From NCBI GenBank assembly GCA_025927435.1, contig JAICLM010000002.1, positions 1 to 29,369 on the forward strand: a DNA stretch of 29,369 bases, in the 5' to 3' direction. Below the pieces are notes generated by a model that saw nothing but the letters and a program-made list of their open reading frames with translations, did no database searches and was not told the origin of the DNA. The translations under genes and the position numbers were made by a program. This document shows positions 23,341 through 29,369 of the stretch, in pieces. This DNA comes from Thermoleophilia bacterium (GTDB taxonomy: Bacteria > Actinomycetota > Thermoleophilia > Gaiellales > Gaiellaceae). Position 1 is the stretch's first letter. Each line of letters starts with the position of its first letter.

Positions 23341-24551
23341 GCGCCGTCTCGTACGGCGAGCGCATCCGGCGGGTGCCGTCGGCGGGGCTTCCCGCCACGG
23401 CGCGCACGTTCTTCTGGGCCACGGTCTGCGCGGCGATCGTCGCCGCGGCGGCCACGTCCACCGTGTCGTACGACAACGTGCGCTGGCCGGTCTTCGTCGC
23501 AGTCCTCGCGGGCGGCTCGCTCGCCCAGCTCTTCGCCACACACACGGCGGGGAACCAGATCTTCCACACGGGGGTCGCTTTCTCTGTCGCGGCCGCGCTC
23601 GTTCTGCCGCCGGAGCTCGTGGTGGTGGTCTGCGTCGTCCAGCACGTGCCGGAGTGGCTGCGCCAGCGCTATCCGTGGTTCATCCAGGGCTTCAACATCG
23701 CGAACGTCGTGCTGAGCGGGCTCGCGGCGTGGGTCATGCGGTGGTCGTTCGAGCGGGACGGCGTGTACGTGACCTCCTCGGCGACGACGTGGGGAGTGAT
23801 CGCCGCCGCAGCGGCGGCCGTGACCTTCGTCATGGTCAACCATGCGTTGCTCGCCCGGATGCTGCGGCTGGCCCGCGGCCACGACGTCTCGGCGAGCGGC
23901 CTGTTTACGCTCGACGGCTTGCTCCAGGACGGCGCCCTCGCCGCGGTCGGCGTCGGCATCGCCTTCACGCTCCTGCACTCGTGGGCGCTCGCCGTCGTCC
24001 TCACCCTGCCGCTCGTACTGATCCAGCGCGCGCTCGCGCTGCCGACGCTCCGCGAACAGGCGTTGACCGACCACAAAACGGGATTGCTCAACTCGCGCGG
24101 CATAGACCAGCCCGCGCGCGCCGAGTTCGCCCGCGCGCGGCGGCTCGGCCGGCCGCTGTCGGTGTTGTTGTGCGACGTCGACAACCTGCGGGAGATCAAC
24201 AACAGCGTCGGCCACCTCGAGGGCGACGCGGCGCTCGCCGTGGTCGCGGCGGCCTTCCGCGCGGAGCTGCGGCCGTACGACCTCTGCGCCCGCTTCGGCG
24301 GCGACGAGTTCCTCGTCGTCTTGCCCGAGACGGACGAGGAGCAGGCGGTGGTGGTCGCCCAGCGGATCCAGGCCTGGCTCGAGCAGAACCCGCTCCCCAC
24401 GAGCGAGGGCAATCTGGCAGTCGGCATCTCGATCGGCGTGGGCTCGCTGCACGAAGACGAGCCGGAGATCGGCACGATGCTCGCGCGCGCAGACGCCGCG
24501 ATGTACGCCGAAAAGCGCGCCGGCGGCCGCTCGTTCCTGACGGTCGGCTGA
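23337..24551 (+). CDS. Membrane GGDEF diguanylate cyclase
   Basis: The protein has 404 residues. About 20-240 is the same membrane domain as in the preceding HD-GYP protein (IFHTGVAFSVAAALVLPPEL, RYPWFIQGFNIANVVLSGLA). About 245-402 is a GGDEF domain: LTDHKTGLLNSRGI, LLCDVDNLREINNSVGHLEG, the intact active site GGDEF at 321-325, and the inhibitory I-site RPYD at 312-315. It should make c-di-GMP from GTP and be product-inhibited. The GTG start overlaps the phosphodiesterase stop by four bases. It ends 25 bases before the tRNA gene. Confidence 0.92.
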   Translation: MSAVSYGERIRRVPSAGLPATARTFFWATVCAAIVAAAATSTVSYDNVRWPVFVAVLAGGSLAQLFATHTAGNQIFHTGVAFSVAAALVLPPELVVVVCVVQHVPEWLRQRYPWFIQGFNIANVVLSGLAAWVMRWSFERDGVYVTSSATTWGVIAAAAAAVTFVMVNHALLARMLRLARGHDVSASGLFTLDGLLQDGALAAVGVGIAFTLLHSWALAVVLTLPLVLIQRALALPTLREQALTDHKTGLLNSRGIDQPARAEFARARRLGRPLSVLLCDVDNLREINNSVGHLEGDAALAVVAAAFRAELRPYDLCARFGGDEFLVVLPETDEEQAVVVAQRIQAWLEQNPLPTSEGNLAVGISIGVGSLHEDEPEIGTMLARADAAMYAEKRAGGRSFLTVG

Positions 24552-24558
24552 GCCCGGC

Positions 24559-24564
24559 TACAAT
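24559..24564 (+). promoter_or_regulatory. -10 box (TACAAT) of the tRNA-Val gene
   Basis: TACAAT lies 12 bases before the mature tRNA 5' end, giving a short 5' leader. CTGACG at 24537-24542 with 16-base spacing is a possible weak -35. Confidence 0.5.
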
Positions 24565-24576
24565 CCCGGCGACCCG

Positions 24577-24649
24577 GGGCGGTTAGCTCAGTTGGGAGAG
24601 CACCAGCTCGACAAGCTGGGGGTCACTGGTTCGAGCCCAGTACCGCCCA
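24577..24649 (+). tRNA. tRNA-Val (anticodon GAC)
   Basis: A full cloverleaf can be drawn: acceptor GGGCGGT with ACCGCCC, D-stem GCTC/GAGC, anticodon stem CCAGC/GCTGG around loop TCGACAA (GAC at 24610-24612), a five-base variable loop, and T-arm ACTGG-TTCGAGC-CCAGT. The discriminator is A and CCA is not encoded. An integrase gene immediately follows on the opposite strand, so the 3' half of this tRNA is the likely integration target. Confidence 0.97.
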
Positions 24650-24707
24650 CTCAAGAACCCGCTGGAAACGGCGGGTTTCTTTATGCATCTGAGGGGTCGC
24701 TGACCAC
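24630..24707 (+). other. Probable left attachment site (attL) region
   Basis: The tRNA 3' end followed directly by the integrase gene is the classical layout of an element integrated in a tRNA. TGACCAC occurs twice, at 24701-24707 and 24712-24718 (11-base period), overlapping the integrase stop, and could be an arm-type integrase site. The core cannot be defined because the matching attR was not seen in the window. Confidence 0.45.
24656..24682 (+). terminator. Intrinsic terminator of the tRNA gene
   Basis: AACCCGC (24656-24662) pairs with GCGGGTT (24671-24677) over an 8-base loop, followed by TCTTT. It lies seven bases after the tRNA. Confidence 0.75.
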
Positions 24708-25808
24708 CTAATGACCACTCGTGGAGCCTCCGGCATCGGCGTTAGCGGCCGTTCCGGCGACCATGCGGTCGAGCATCGAGACGGCCTCGCGGACCTCGGT
24801 GGGGAAGAGGTGGCGGTAGCGGCGATAGATGAGGGCGCCGCCGTCGTTGTGGCCGACACGCTCGGCGATCAGTTCGGCCTTCATGCCGGCGCGAGCCATG
24901 AGCGAGATTGCGGTGTGGCGCAGCCAGTGGAAGCGGAAGTCGGCAACGACGAGCTTGCGTCCGTCACGCTTCTCCTCGTGGGCGAGCCCGGCCGCCAGGA
25001 GCGCGGGAAGCCAGATCGACTGAAAGCCGGAGTGGCTGTAGACGCCGCCCTTCTCGGTGGCGAAGACGACGCGCGTCCCGCGCGGCCGGACGAGGAGCTG
25101 CTCGCGGAGGAGTTGAACCTCGATCCGGGCGAGCGGGATCGGCTTCGGCCGACGACTCTTATTGAGCCGACCCGGGATGAAGATCGTGCCGGCCTCGAGG
25201 TCGACGCGGTCGTCGGTGAGCGTGACGGCCTCGGTGAAGCGCAGGCCAACGGTGCCGCAGAAGGGAACAATCCGTTTGACGCGCTCGGGCAGCCACGACC
25301 CGAGACCGAGTAGCTCCTCGTACTCGAGCGCCTGACCTTCCCGAGCTTCGACGCGGATCGGGTCGATCTCGAAGACGCCGACGTCGACCTGCTGCCCACG
25401 CGACTGAGCGGCCCGCAGCGCGGCCTTGAGGAACTGGAGTTCGTTCCGCGCGGCGGTCGGAGCGACAGCGGCGCGCGCCGCGATGTGATCTTCGACCTGC
25501 CTGCGCCGCAGCGCCGGCACCGGCGTATCGCGGAGCGGCTCCCACGGGCGGACGCAGTCCTGGTAGTAGCGGATGCCAGCGGGCCGGAGCGGACCGCGCT
25601 TGCCGCCCATCGACTTCTTGCGCTCGAGCACTCCATCGAGCTCGTCGCCGAGCGTGGTCGGCTTCTCTTGGTAGAGGTGACCGAGCTTGAGGCGGAGCTT
25701 CAGGTCCAGCTCGACCGTCTCAGCCGCTTCCTTCGTCGGCAGAGTGACCTCCGGAAAAGGTCGCACGCGGACTTGCCAGCGGCCCTTTCCACGCTTGCGG
25801 ATCGCCAT
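24708..25808 (-). CDS. Tyrosine recombinase (integrase)
   Basis: The protein has 366 residues. The N-terminal part has an AP2-like/arm-binding start (KRGKGRWQVRVRPFPEVTLP) and a SAM-like core-binding domain (about 50-150). The catalytic domain has the first Arg in TVGLRFTEAVTLTDD, a beta-hairpin Lys region (RLNKSRRPKPIPL), HWLRHTAISLMARAG (HxxR), VGHND and the nucleophile Tyr in ALIYRRYRHLFP. All catalytic positions appear intact, so it may be active. It reads toward the tRNA and would integrate and, with the adjacent excisionase-like protein, excise the element. The ATG overlaps the upstream stop by one base. Confidence 0.92.
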   Translation of the reverse strand: MAIRKRGKGRWQVRVRPFPEVTLPTKEAAETVELDLKLRLKLGHLYQEKPTTLGDELDGVLERKKSMGGKRGPLRPAGIRYYQDCVRPWEPLRDTPVPALRRRQVEDHIAARAAVAPTAARNELQFLKAALRAAQSRGQQVDVGVFEIDPIRVEAREGQALEYEELLGLGSWLPERVKRIVPFCGTVGLRFTEAVTLTDDRVDLEAGTIFIPGRLNKSRRPKPIPLARIEVQLLREQLLVRPRGTRVVFATEKGGVYSHSGFQSIWLPALLAAGLAHEEKRDGRKLVVADFRFHWLRHTAISLMARAGMKAELIAERVGHNDGGALIYRRYRHLFPTEVREAVSMLDRMVAGTAANADAGGSTSGH

Positions 25809-26044
25809 CAGCGAGTCTCCCTTCCGTTGCTGGAGGCTCGAGTCTGCCGCCGTCCGTTCTTGACCGCCACGGCAGGGTCGGCGTTCGCGATAAGGAAGCG
25901 CTGGACCGCGCTCTCGGCGTAAATCCGGTCGAGGCCGATCCTGATCGACTCCAGGTCGCCGCGCTGAGCAGCGCGGCGGATCGTCTCGGGGTGGATGCCG
26001 AGCAGGTCGGCGAGCTCGCGCGTCTTGTAGTGCCGTTCGATCAC
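25808..26044 (-). CDS. Excisionase-like helix-turn-helix protein
   Basis: A 78-residue protein with a MerR/excisionase-type winged HTH in its first 55 residues: YKTRELADLLGIHPETIRRA, AQRGDLESIRIG, RIYAESAVQRFL. The rest is a basic tail. The stop overlaps the integrase ATG (TCA/CAT on the + strand), so the pair is co-translated. Such proteins act as directionality factors for tyrosine integrases or as regulators of them. The start is preceded by the shared divergent control region with the XRE gene. Confidence 0.8.
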   Translation of the reverse strand: MIERHYKTRELADLLGIHPETIRRAAQRGDLESIRIGLDRIYAESAVQRFLIANADPAVAVKNGRRQTRASSNGRETR

Positions 26045-26168
26045 GGTCGAAGCGTCGGGGTGGGAGGGAAGACCGTCACCATCGCGAACTCTCAGAAGCA
26101 GGCACTATATAGCAAAAATGATAGCGCTACTAGACATGAGGGCGAGAGCGTAAGGTCCTCATCGGACG
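26045..26168. promoter_or_regulatory. Divergent AT-rich control region of the element
   Basis: This 124-base gap separates the leftward integrase operon from the rightward XRE operon. It holds an unusually AT-rich core (ACTATATAGCAAAAATGATA, about 26104-26123) and an 8-bp palindrome TAGCGCTA at 26122-26129. TATAGT on the minus strand could be a leftward -10. It is the natural place for the XRE protein to bind; this is position-based inference. Confidence 0.5.
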
Positions 26169-26468
26169 ATGACCACCGGCGAACTGATCCGCTCCGCCCG
26201 CCTGCGCGCCGGTTACTCGCAAAAGGAGCTCGCGCAGCGGCTCGGGATGGCCTCGAGCTCGATCGCCCGCTGGGAGACCGACACCGTCGAGCCCGGCTTC
26301 TCGACTCTCCGCCGCGTCCTCCAGGCATGCCGCTTCGACATCCCGCCGGTGCTCGTCGCCTACGAGCGCGACCCCGAGCGCGACGCACAGATCCAGGAGA
26401 TGCGCGAACTGACGCCGCAGGAGCGGATGACGCGCCTGCTAGAACGACTTGATAACCCGCCGCGATGA
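26169..26468 (+). CDS. XRE-family helix-turn-helix regulator
   Basis: A 99-residue protein with a Cro/C1-type HTH over about 5-58: LIRSARLRAGYSQKELAQRL, GMASSSIARWETDTVEPGFS, TLRRVLQACRFDI. The C-terminal part is a charged helix (RDAQIQEMRELTPQERMTRL). It is divergent from the integrase operon and its stop overlaps the ATG of the nucleotidyltransferase-fold gene (ATGA). The tight pair XRE plus nucleotidyltransferase-fold protein on a mobile element suggests antitoxin and toxin. The regulator probably represses its own promoter (inference). Confidence 0.85.
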   Translation: MTTGELIRSARLRAGYSQKELAQRLGMASSSIARWETDTVEPGFSTLRRVLQACRFDIPPVLVAYERDPERDAQIQEMRELTPQERMTRLLERLDNPPR

Positions 26469-26965
26469 CCGAACCAAGCTTCGACCCGTACGCGATCCTG
26501 CACGCGCTAGGTGCCGTGAAGACCGGCTTCGTCCTGGTCGGCGGCCTCGCCCGAGTCATCCACGGCTCCGACGAAACCACGCGCGGCCTGGACCTCGCGC
26601 CTTCCCTGAACAAGGAGAGCCTCCGCAGGCTCGGGGTAGCGCTCGACAACCTGCACGCTCGGCGCGTCGACGGTCAGCCGCTCGACCTCAGCGACCCCGA
26701 CCCTGAGAGCGAACCAGTGATCGAACTTCAGAGCGACGCCGGCGAGATCAAGATCGTCCTCGAGCCTGCCGGAACTCGCGGCTACGAAGACCTCCGTATC
26801 CGCGCCAACCGTGAGCCGCTCGGCCAGGGTGTTCGCCCCGCCGTCGCCTCCCCTGGCGATCTCGTCCGCATGATGGAAGCGCTCGACCGAGAGCCCGACC
26901 CGCTGGTGCTCGAAACAATGCGACGCGTGCTCGAGTTCGAGCGTCGCCTCACCATCGAGCGGTAA
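26465..26965 (+). CDS. Nucleotidyltransferase-fold protein (candidate toxin of a TA pair)
   Basis: A 166-residue protein. The start of a polymerase-beta-like nucleotidyltransferase fold is visible: TGFVLVGGLARVIHGSDETT followed by RGLDLAPSLN, then a helix (ESLRRLGVALDNLHARRVDG) and a strand (GEIKIVLEPAGTRGYEDL). Related proteins carry GG...HG...TRDxDI. Here the first acidic residue of that metal motif appears replaced by Gly (TTRGLDLAP), so activity is uncertain. The C-terminal part (VASPGDLVRMMEALDREPDP) resembles the closing helices of AbiEii/DUF6036-type proteins. Its coupling to the XRE gene and place on an integrated element favour a toxin-antitoxin or phage-defence role; this is inference. 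Confidence 0.6.
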   Translation: MTEPSFDPYAILHALGAVKTGFVLVGGLARVIHGSDETTRGLDLAPSLNKESLRRLGVALDNLHARRVDGQPLDLSDPDPESEPVIELQSDAGEIKIVLEPAGTRGYEDLRIRANREPLGQGVRPAVASPGDLVRMMEALDREPDPLVLETMRRVLEFERRLTIER

Positions 26966-26981
26966 GCAAGCTCGCTGCTTA
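26963..26981 (+). terminator. Hairpin at the end of the XRE-nucleotidyltransferase operon
   Basis: TAAGCA (26963-26968, containing the TAA stop) pairs with TGCTTA (26976-26981) over a 7-base loop. There is no following T-run, so termination is uncertain. Confidence 0.35.
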
Positions 26982-27096
26982 AGAGTGACCTCCGGCTGCG
27001 CTTGCCGCTCGTGACGGTCGCGGAAGTGGGGAGTCGTCACGAGCTTGATACGGCTGCGCGTGGGCGCAGAACGTACTGAGCTGGGTTAGGTCGATT

Positions 27097-27627
27097 CAGA
27101 TTCGCGCGATCGTGGCAGCGGAAGCGGTGTCGTCGATCGGCTCGTCGATGACGGTGTTTCGCACTGCCCTGGTTCGTGCTTGCGACGACTGGGTCGGCGA
27201 CGAAGCTGGGGCTCGTTCTCTGCGTCGGGCCATCCCGTTCGTCATGCTGCCGCTCCCGGCCGGCTCGCTGATCGCCCGGAACGGTGCACGACAGACGATG
27301 TGATCGCGGAGGCGTCGCGACTTCCGCTGCTCGCCGCAATCCCGGCGCTCTACAGCCTCGACGCGCTGCCGTTGCAGCTGCTCGTCGTGCTGGTCGCCCT
27401 CAGCAGCGCCTTCACCAGGGCGCACATGCCCGCGCAGCGTCTGATCCTCGCCGAGGTAGTCAGCGACGAGGAGAGCCTCGCCGCTCGCGCGAACGCGTAT
27501 CTCGACGGTGCACATCCGCAGCGCTCCGCTACCTCGTGCTCCCCGCCGCGTTCGGGCTGATGTTCCCCAGCGGGCCGCTACGCTCAACGAGCCGGCCGCG
27601 CCAGCGTGACCGCCTCGTCCGGTGCTA
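27097..27627 (+). pseudogene. Frameshifted remnant of an MFS transporter
   Basis: MFS-like sequence is spread over three frames. The first piece (from about 27097) reads AAEAVSSIGSSMTVFRTALV and ends with LPLPAGSLIARNGARQTM and a stop at 27303. The second, in another frame, reads LPLLAAIPALYSLDALPLQL, VVLVALSSAFTRAHMPAQRL and ILAEVVSDEESLAARANAYL. A third resumes as LRYLVLPAAFGLMF. Together these match helices 1-5 of drug-efflux-type MFS proteins (A-motif-like GARQTM, PAQRLILAELV-type loop). Helices 6-12 are missing and helices 1-2 are compressed. It is a decayed fragment with no intact start. Confidence 0.75.
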
Positions 27628-27713
27628 GATATCCTTCTCGAGCGCGTTCATCAACAAGGTGGCTGCTCTGATCGCGGAACACAACTCTCGGTCGCGCTCC
27701 TCCTGCTTAACCC
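27628..27713 (+). other. Spacer between the MFS remnant and the propeptide-like frame
   Basis: An 86-base gap with no gene recognised. An in-frame TAA at 27708 closes the frame just before the propeptide-like sequence, so no signal peptide can precede it in that frame. Confidence 0.3.
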
Positions 27714-28184
27714 TTGGCTAACCATCGCTCATCGGATCTGCCGGGGACGACAGAAGCGCGTCTTTCCGTCGCCGCAGCGGATGCTCGCTCCATTGCCGGC
27801 GACTTGTACTTTGCGGGAGCGAGGGTCGACGTCGTTGGGAAGAAAGTCGATGTATACCTCGCGCATGCCCCGCAATCGCTTGTAGCGCAGATCGAGGCGA
27901 TCCACCCGGAAATATGCGTGATTCACAATGCTGCACGCAACACACTCCGAAAGGTGCTCGCACTCCAGGAATCAATCGACCTCACCGCCCTTCGGTCAGA
28001 GGGCATAGAGGTCGTACGAATCGGCCCTACATGCGACGGCTATCTAAGTATTGGGGTAAGTAGCGACGTACTTGCCGCCCAGGCGGCGTTGGATGAAGAA
28101 TACCGCCCGGACACGATCCGCGTTCACGCGGCACAGCCCGCAGTGTTCCTACCCTATCCGCCGCGACGGTCCTCCCGAGAATGA
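27714..28184 (+). pseudogene. Propeptide-like fragment related to the neighbouring protease
   Basis: An open frame of about 156 codons whose only possible early start is TTG; there is no in-frame ATG. Residues about 51-125 align with the N-terminal region of the protease at 28322-29369. APQSLVAQIEAIHPEICVIH matches APQAIIDQLEALHPGVYLIH. ALRSEGIEVVRIGPTCDGYL matches ALRAQGIDINRVGPTADGHL. IGVSSDVLAAQAAL matches VGVGSGLAAAQSAL. The catalytic protease domain is absent: the frame ends soon after with VFLPYPPRRSSRE. A truncated relative of the protease is the simplest reading. A working stand-alone propeptide (inhibitor or chaperone) is the alternative, but the lack of a good start and signal peptide argues against it. 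Confidence 0.6.
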
Positions 28185-28313
28185 AGGTCACCCTGCCTTC
28201 TCGGTCGCTCAGATGCTGAGACGCGAAGCTCGGCCAACACCGAGGGGATAAGCCAGCGCCCGAGCGTGCTCGCTCACCGCGGGAGGAGCTGTGATTCGAC
28301 GATATTCCGACTG

Positions 28314-28330
28314 CACAAGTCTTACTTGTG
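28314..28330. terminator. Hairpin overlapping the protease stop
   Basis: CACAAGT (28314-28320) and ACTTGTG (28324-28330) form a 7-bp stem with a 3-base loop, covering the protease stop codon (28322-28324 on the minus strand). There is no T-run, so this is only a possible terminator. The rest of the 28185-28321 gap shows nothing recognisable. Confidence 0.35.
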
Positions 28331-29369
28331 GATAGGAGAAACGCCTAAGCGCGAATTGATAGTTCCCATCTGAACGAACCAGACCTCGTGGTAGCACACT
28401 CGCCCCAACGTGTTTGGGGGGTTGGAAGTACATGTAACTGCGCTTTGCCCTGCATCATCCATCCCGCGGGCCGTGTGGTCGCCGGTGCTCGAGTCGACGT
28501 AATAGATCGGACCGCCGCTGTCGCCCTGGCCGTTCGCCACCAGGCTAGAGTTGTTGGGATTAAACGCCAAAGCTAATGGGGCGACCCATTGACAGTTGCT
28601 ACCGCTCTGGTCACATATGTACATCTTCTGGTTAAGCGCGTGGATGTCGAGATAACAAGCTTCTCCGTCGAAAGCGCCCGAGTCGCACACGTGCTGACCA
28701 TACTCGTTGTTGGACTCGCCAGTGATAGCAGTGATTTCAGAGCTGTTCCAACCGCTCTTGAAAACGTCATAACCAGTAGGTGCTGGAATTAAGGCTGTAT
28801 CTGTCCCGGGATTGTTGTAGTCGGTGCTTACATCGCGCCTACTCACACTGCCGATGTGGGTCGCGCTGCCGTACACCGTAATGCCGTTATCCTCGACGTA
28901 GCCGTTGTAAACATTATTGTCAAAGGGAAAACAGTGCGCAGCCGACAGCATATAGGTGTGGCTAGAGTCCTTCACATTGATCCCGGAACTGCAGTCCAGG
29001 CACGCATCCAGAGGTATGCAAGTGATGAAATCGCCACCCTTCCAATTAGGATCATGAGGGTCGTTGTAGCGATAACCAGTTTGAGTTGCGGGCGCCTGTT
29101 GAATGACTTCAAGGATGCTGGGGCTAACGAGCGGGGCAAGGGCTGATTGTGCCGCAGCCAGACCGCTACCCACGCCGACGATCAAATGGCCGTCTGCAGT
29201 GGGACCGACACGATTAATGTCGATTCCTTGCGCCCTGAGTGCGTCGACCGGAAGTGACTTCTGAAGATTGAGCAGATCTGAGAGTGTCGCAGGTGCGGTA
29301 TTGTGGATTAGATAGACGCCGGGATGCAACGCCTCGAGCTGGTCGATGATGGCTTGCGGAGCGTTTGCC
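28322..29369 (-). CDS. Secreted chymotrypsin-like serine protease, partial (N-terminus beyond the window)
   Basis: The frame is open to the right edge, giving 348 visible residues. About 1-90 is a propeptide-like region (VDALRAQGIDINRVGPTADG). A cysteine-rich S1-family (trypsin/chymotrypsin fold) domain follows, with an apparently complete triad: His near 145 in MLSAAHCFPF, Asp near 190 in NPGTDTALIP, and Ser near 284 in GQGDSGGPIYY. About ten cysteines suggest several disulphides and secretion. The domain is rich in Asn, Ser, Tyr and Thr and its DNA is less GC-rich than the rest of the window, suggesting transfer. The signal peptide must lie outside the window. The TTG near 29329 is inside the propeptide homology and is not the real start. 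Confidence 0.85.
   Translation of the reverse strand, partial: ANAPQAIIDQLEALHPGVYLIHNTAPATLSDLLNLQKSLPVDALRAQGIDINRVGPTADGHLIVGVGSGLAAAQSALAPLVSPSILEVIQQAPATQTGYRYNDPHDPNWKGGDFITCIPLDACLDCSSGINVKDSSHTYMLSAAHCFPFDNNVYNGYVEDNGITVYGSATHIGSVSRRDVSTDYNNPGTDTALIPAPTGYDVFKSGWNSSEITAITGESNNEYGQHVCDSGAFDGEACYLDIHALNQKMYICDQSGSNCQWVAPLALAFNPNNSSLVANGQGDSGGPIYYVDSSTGDHTARGMDDAGQSAVTCTSNPPNTLGRVCYHEVWFVQMGTINSRLGVSPIHK

Noticed and set aside
26163..26649. Minus-strand frames opposite the XRE and nucleotidyltransferase genes.
   Set aside because: They are Arg/Ser/Pro-rich shadows of genes that have recognisable folds and coupled starts.
26000..29369. A right attachment site (second copy of the tRNA-Val 3' end).
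   Set aside because: No copy of the T-arm/acceptor sequence was seen by eye; it probably lies beyond the window.
1..29369. CRISPR arrays, rRNA genes and intact insertion sequences.
   Set aside because: No regularly spaced repeats, rRNA cores or transposase genes were seen.

Overview
The window is high-GC bacterial chromosome. Many GTG/TTG starts, an F420-type LLM oxidoreductase, a CeoBC-like pair of RCK proteins and several genes that look leaderless all point to an actinobacterium. A deep branch such as the Thermoleophilia is my best guess, but that is inference.

Bases 1-8973 form a potassium-homeostasis cluster, all on the + strand. It runs: the 3' end of a KdpD-like sensor kinase, kdpE, a KimA-type K+ importer, a free universal stress protein (USP), two APC permeases that each end in a USP domain with a 54-residue membrane protein between them, and two TrkA/RCK nucleotide-binding proteins. 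No kdpFABC and no TrkH/KtrB pore subunit is present here. A TMEM175-type K+ channel gene follows at 15.8-16.4 kb.

Bases 8991-10724 hold a PQQ-type glucose/sorbosone dehydrogenase-like secreted protein and a convergent pair (a short HAD-like protein and a 72-residue coiled-coil protein). A cobalamin riboswitch (about 10745-10900) then precedes a complete B12 importer, btuF-btuC-btuD. Bases 13653-13823 carry a duplicated segment with two near-identical palindromes in front of an ABC-F gene whose first ATPase domain is internally shortened. A CinA-like N-domain protein is coupled to it. On the minus strand are an LLM oxidoreductase and the TMEM175 gene. On the plus strand follow a DUF2231-Rieske fusion, pcrA and an Eis-like acetyltransferase.

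Bases 21815-24551 look like a c-di-GMP unit. A possible 51-residue leader ORF is followed by a membrane HD-GYP phosphodiesterase and a membrane GGDEF cyclase. The two enzymes share the same unnamed membrane sensor domain and are joined by start/stop overlaps.

A tRNA-Val(GAC) at 24577-24649 marks the left edge of an integrated element: tyrosine integrase, excisionase-like protein, and a divergent XRE-regulator/nucleotidyltransferase-fold pair (a candidate toxin-antitoxin or defence module). Beyond it lie a frameshifted MFS transporter remnant and a lower-GC patch. That patch holds a secreted chymotrypsin-like protease, which runs off the right edge, and a separate, oppositely oriented fragment resembling only its N-terminal region. 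No right attachment site was seen.
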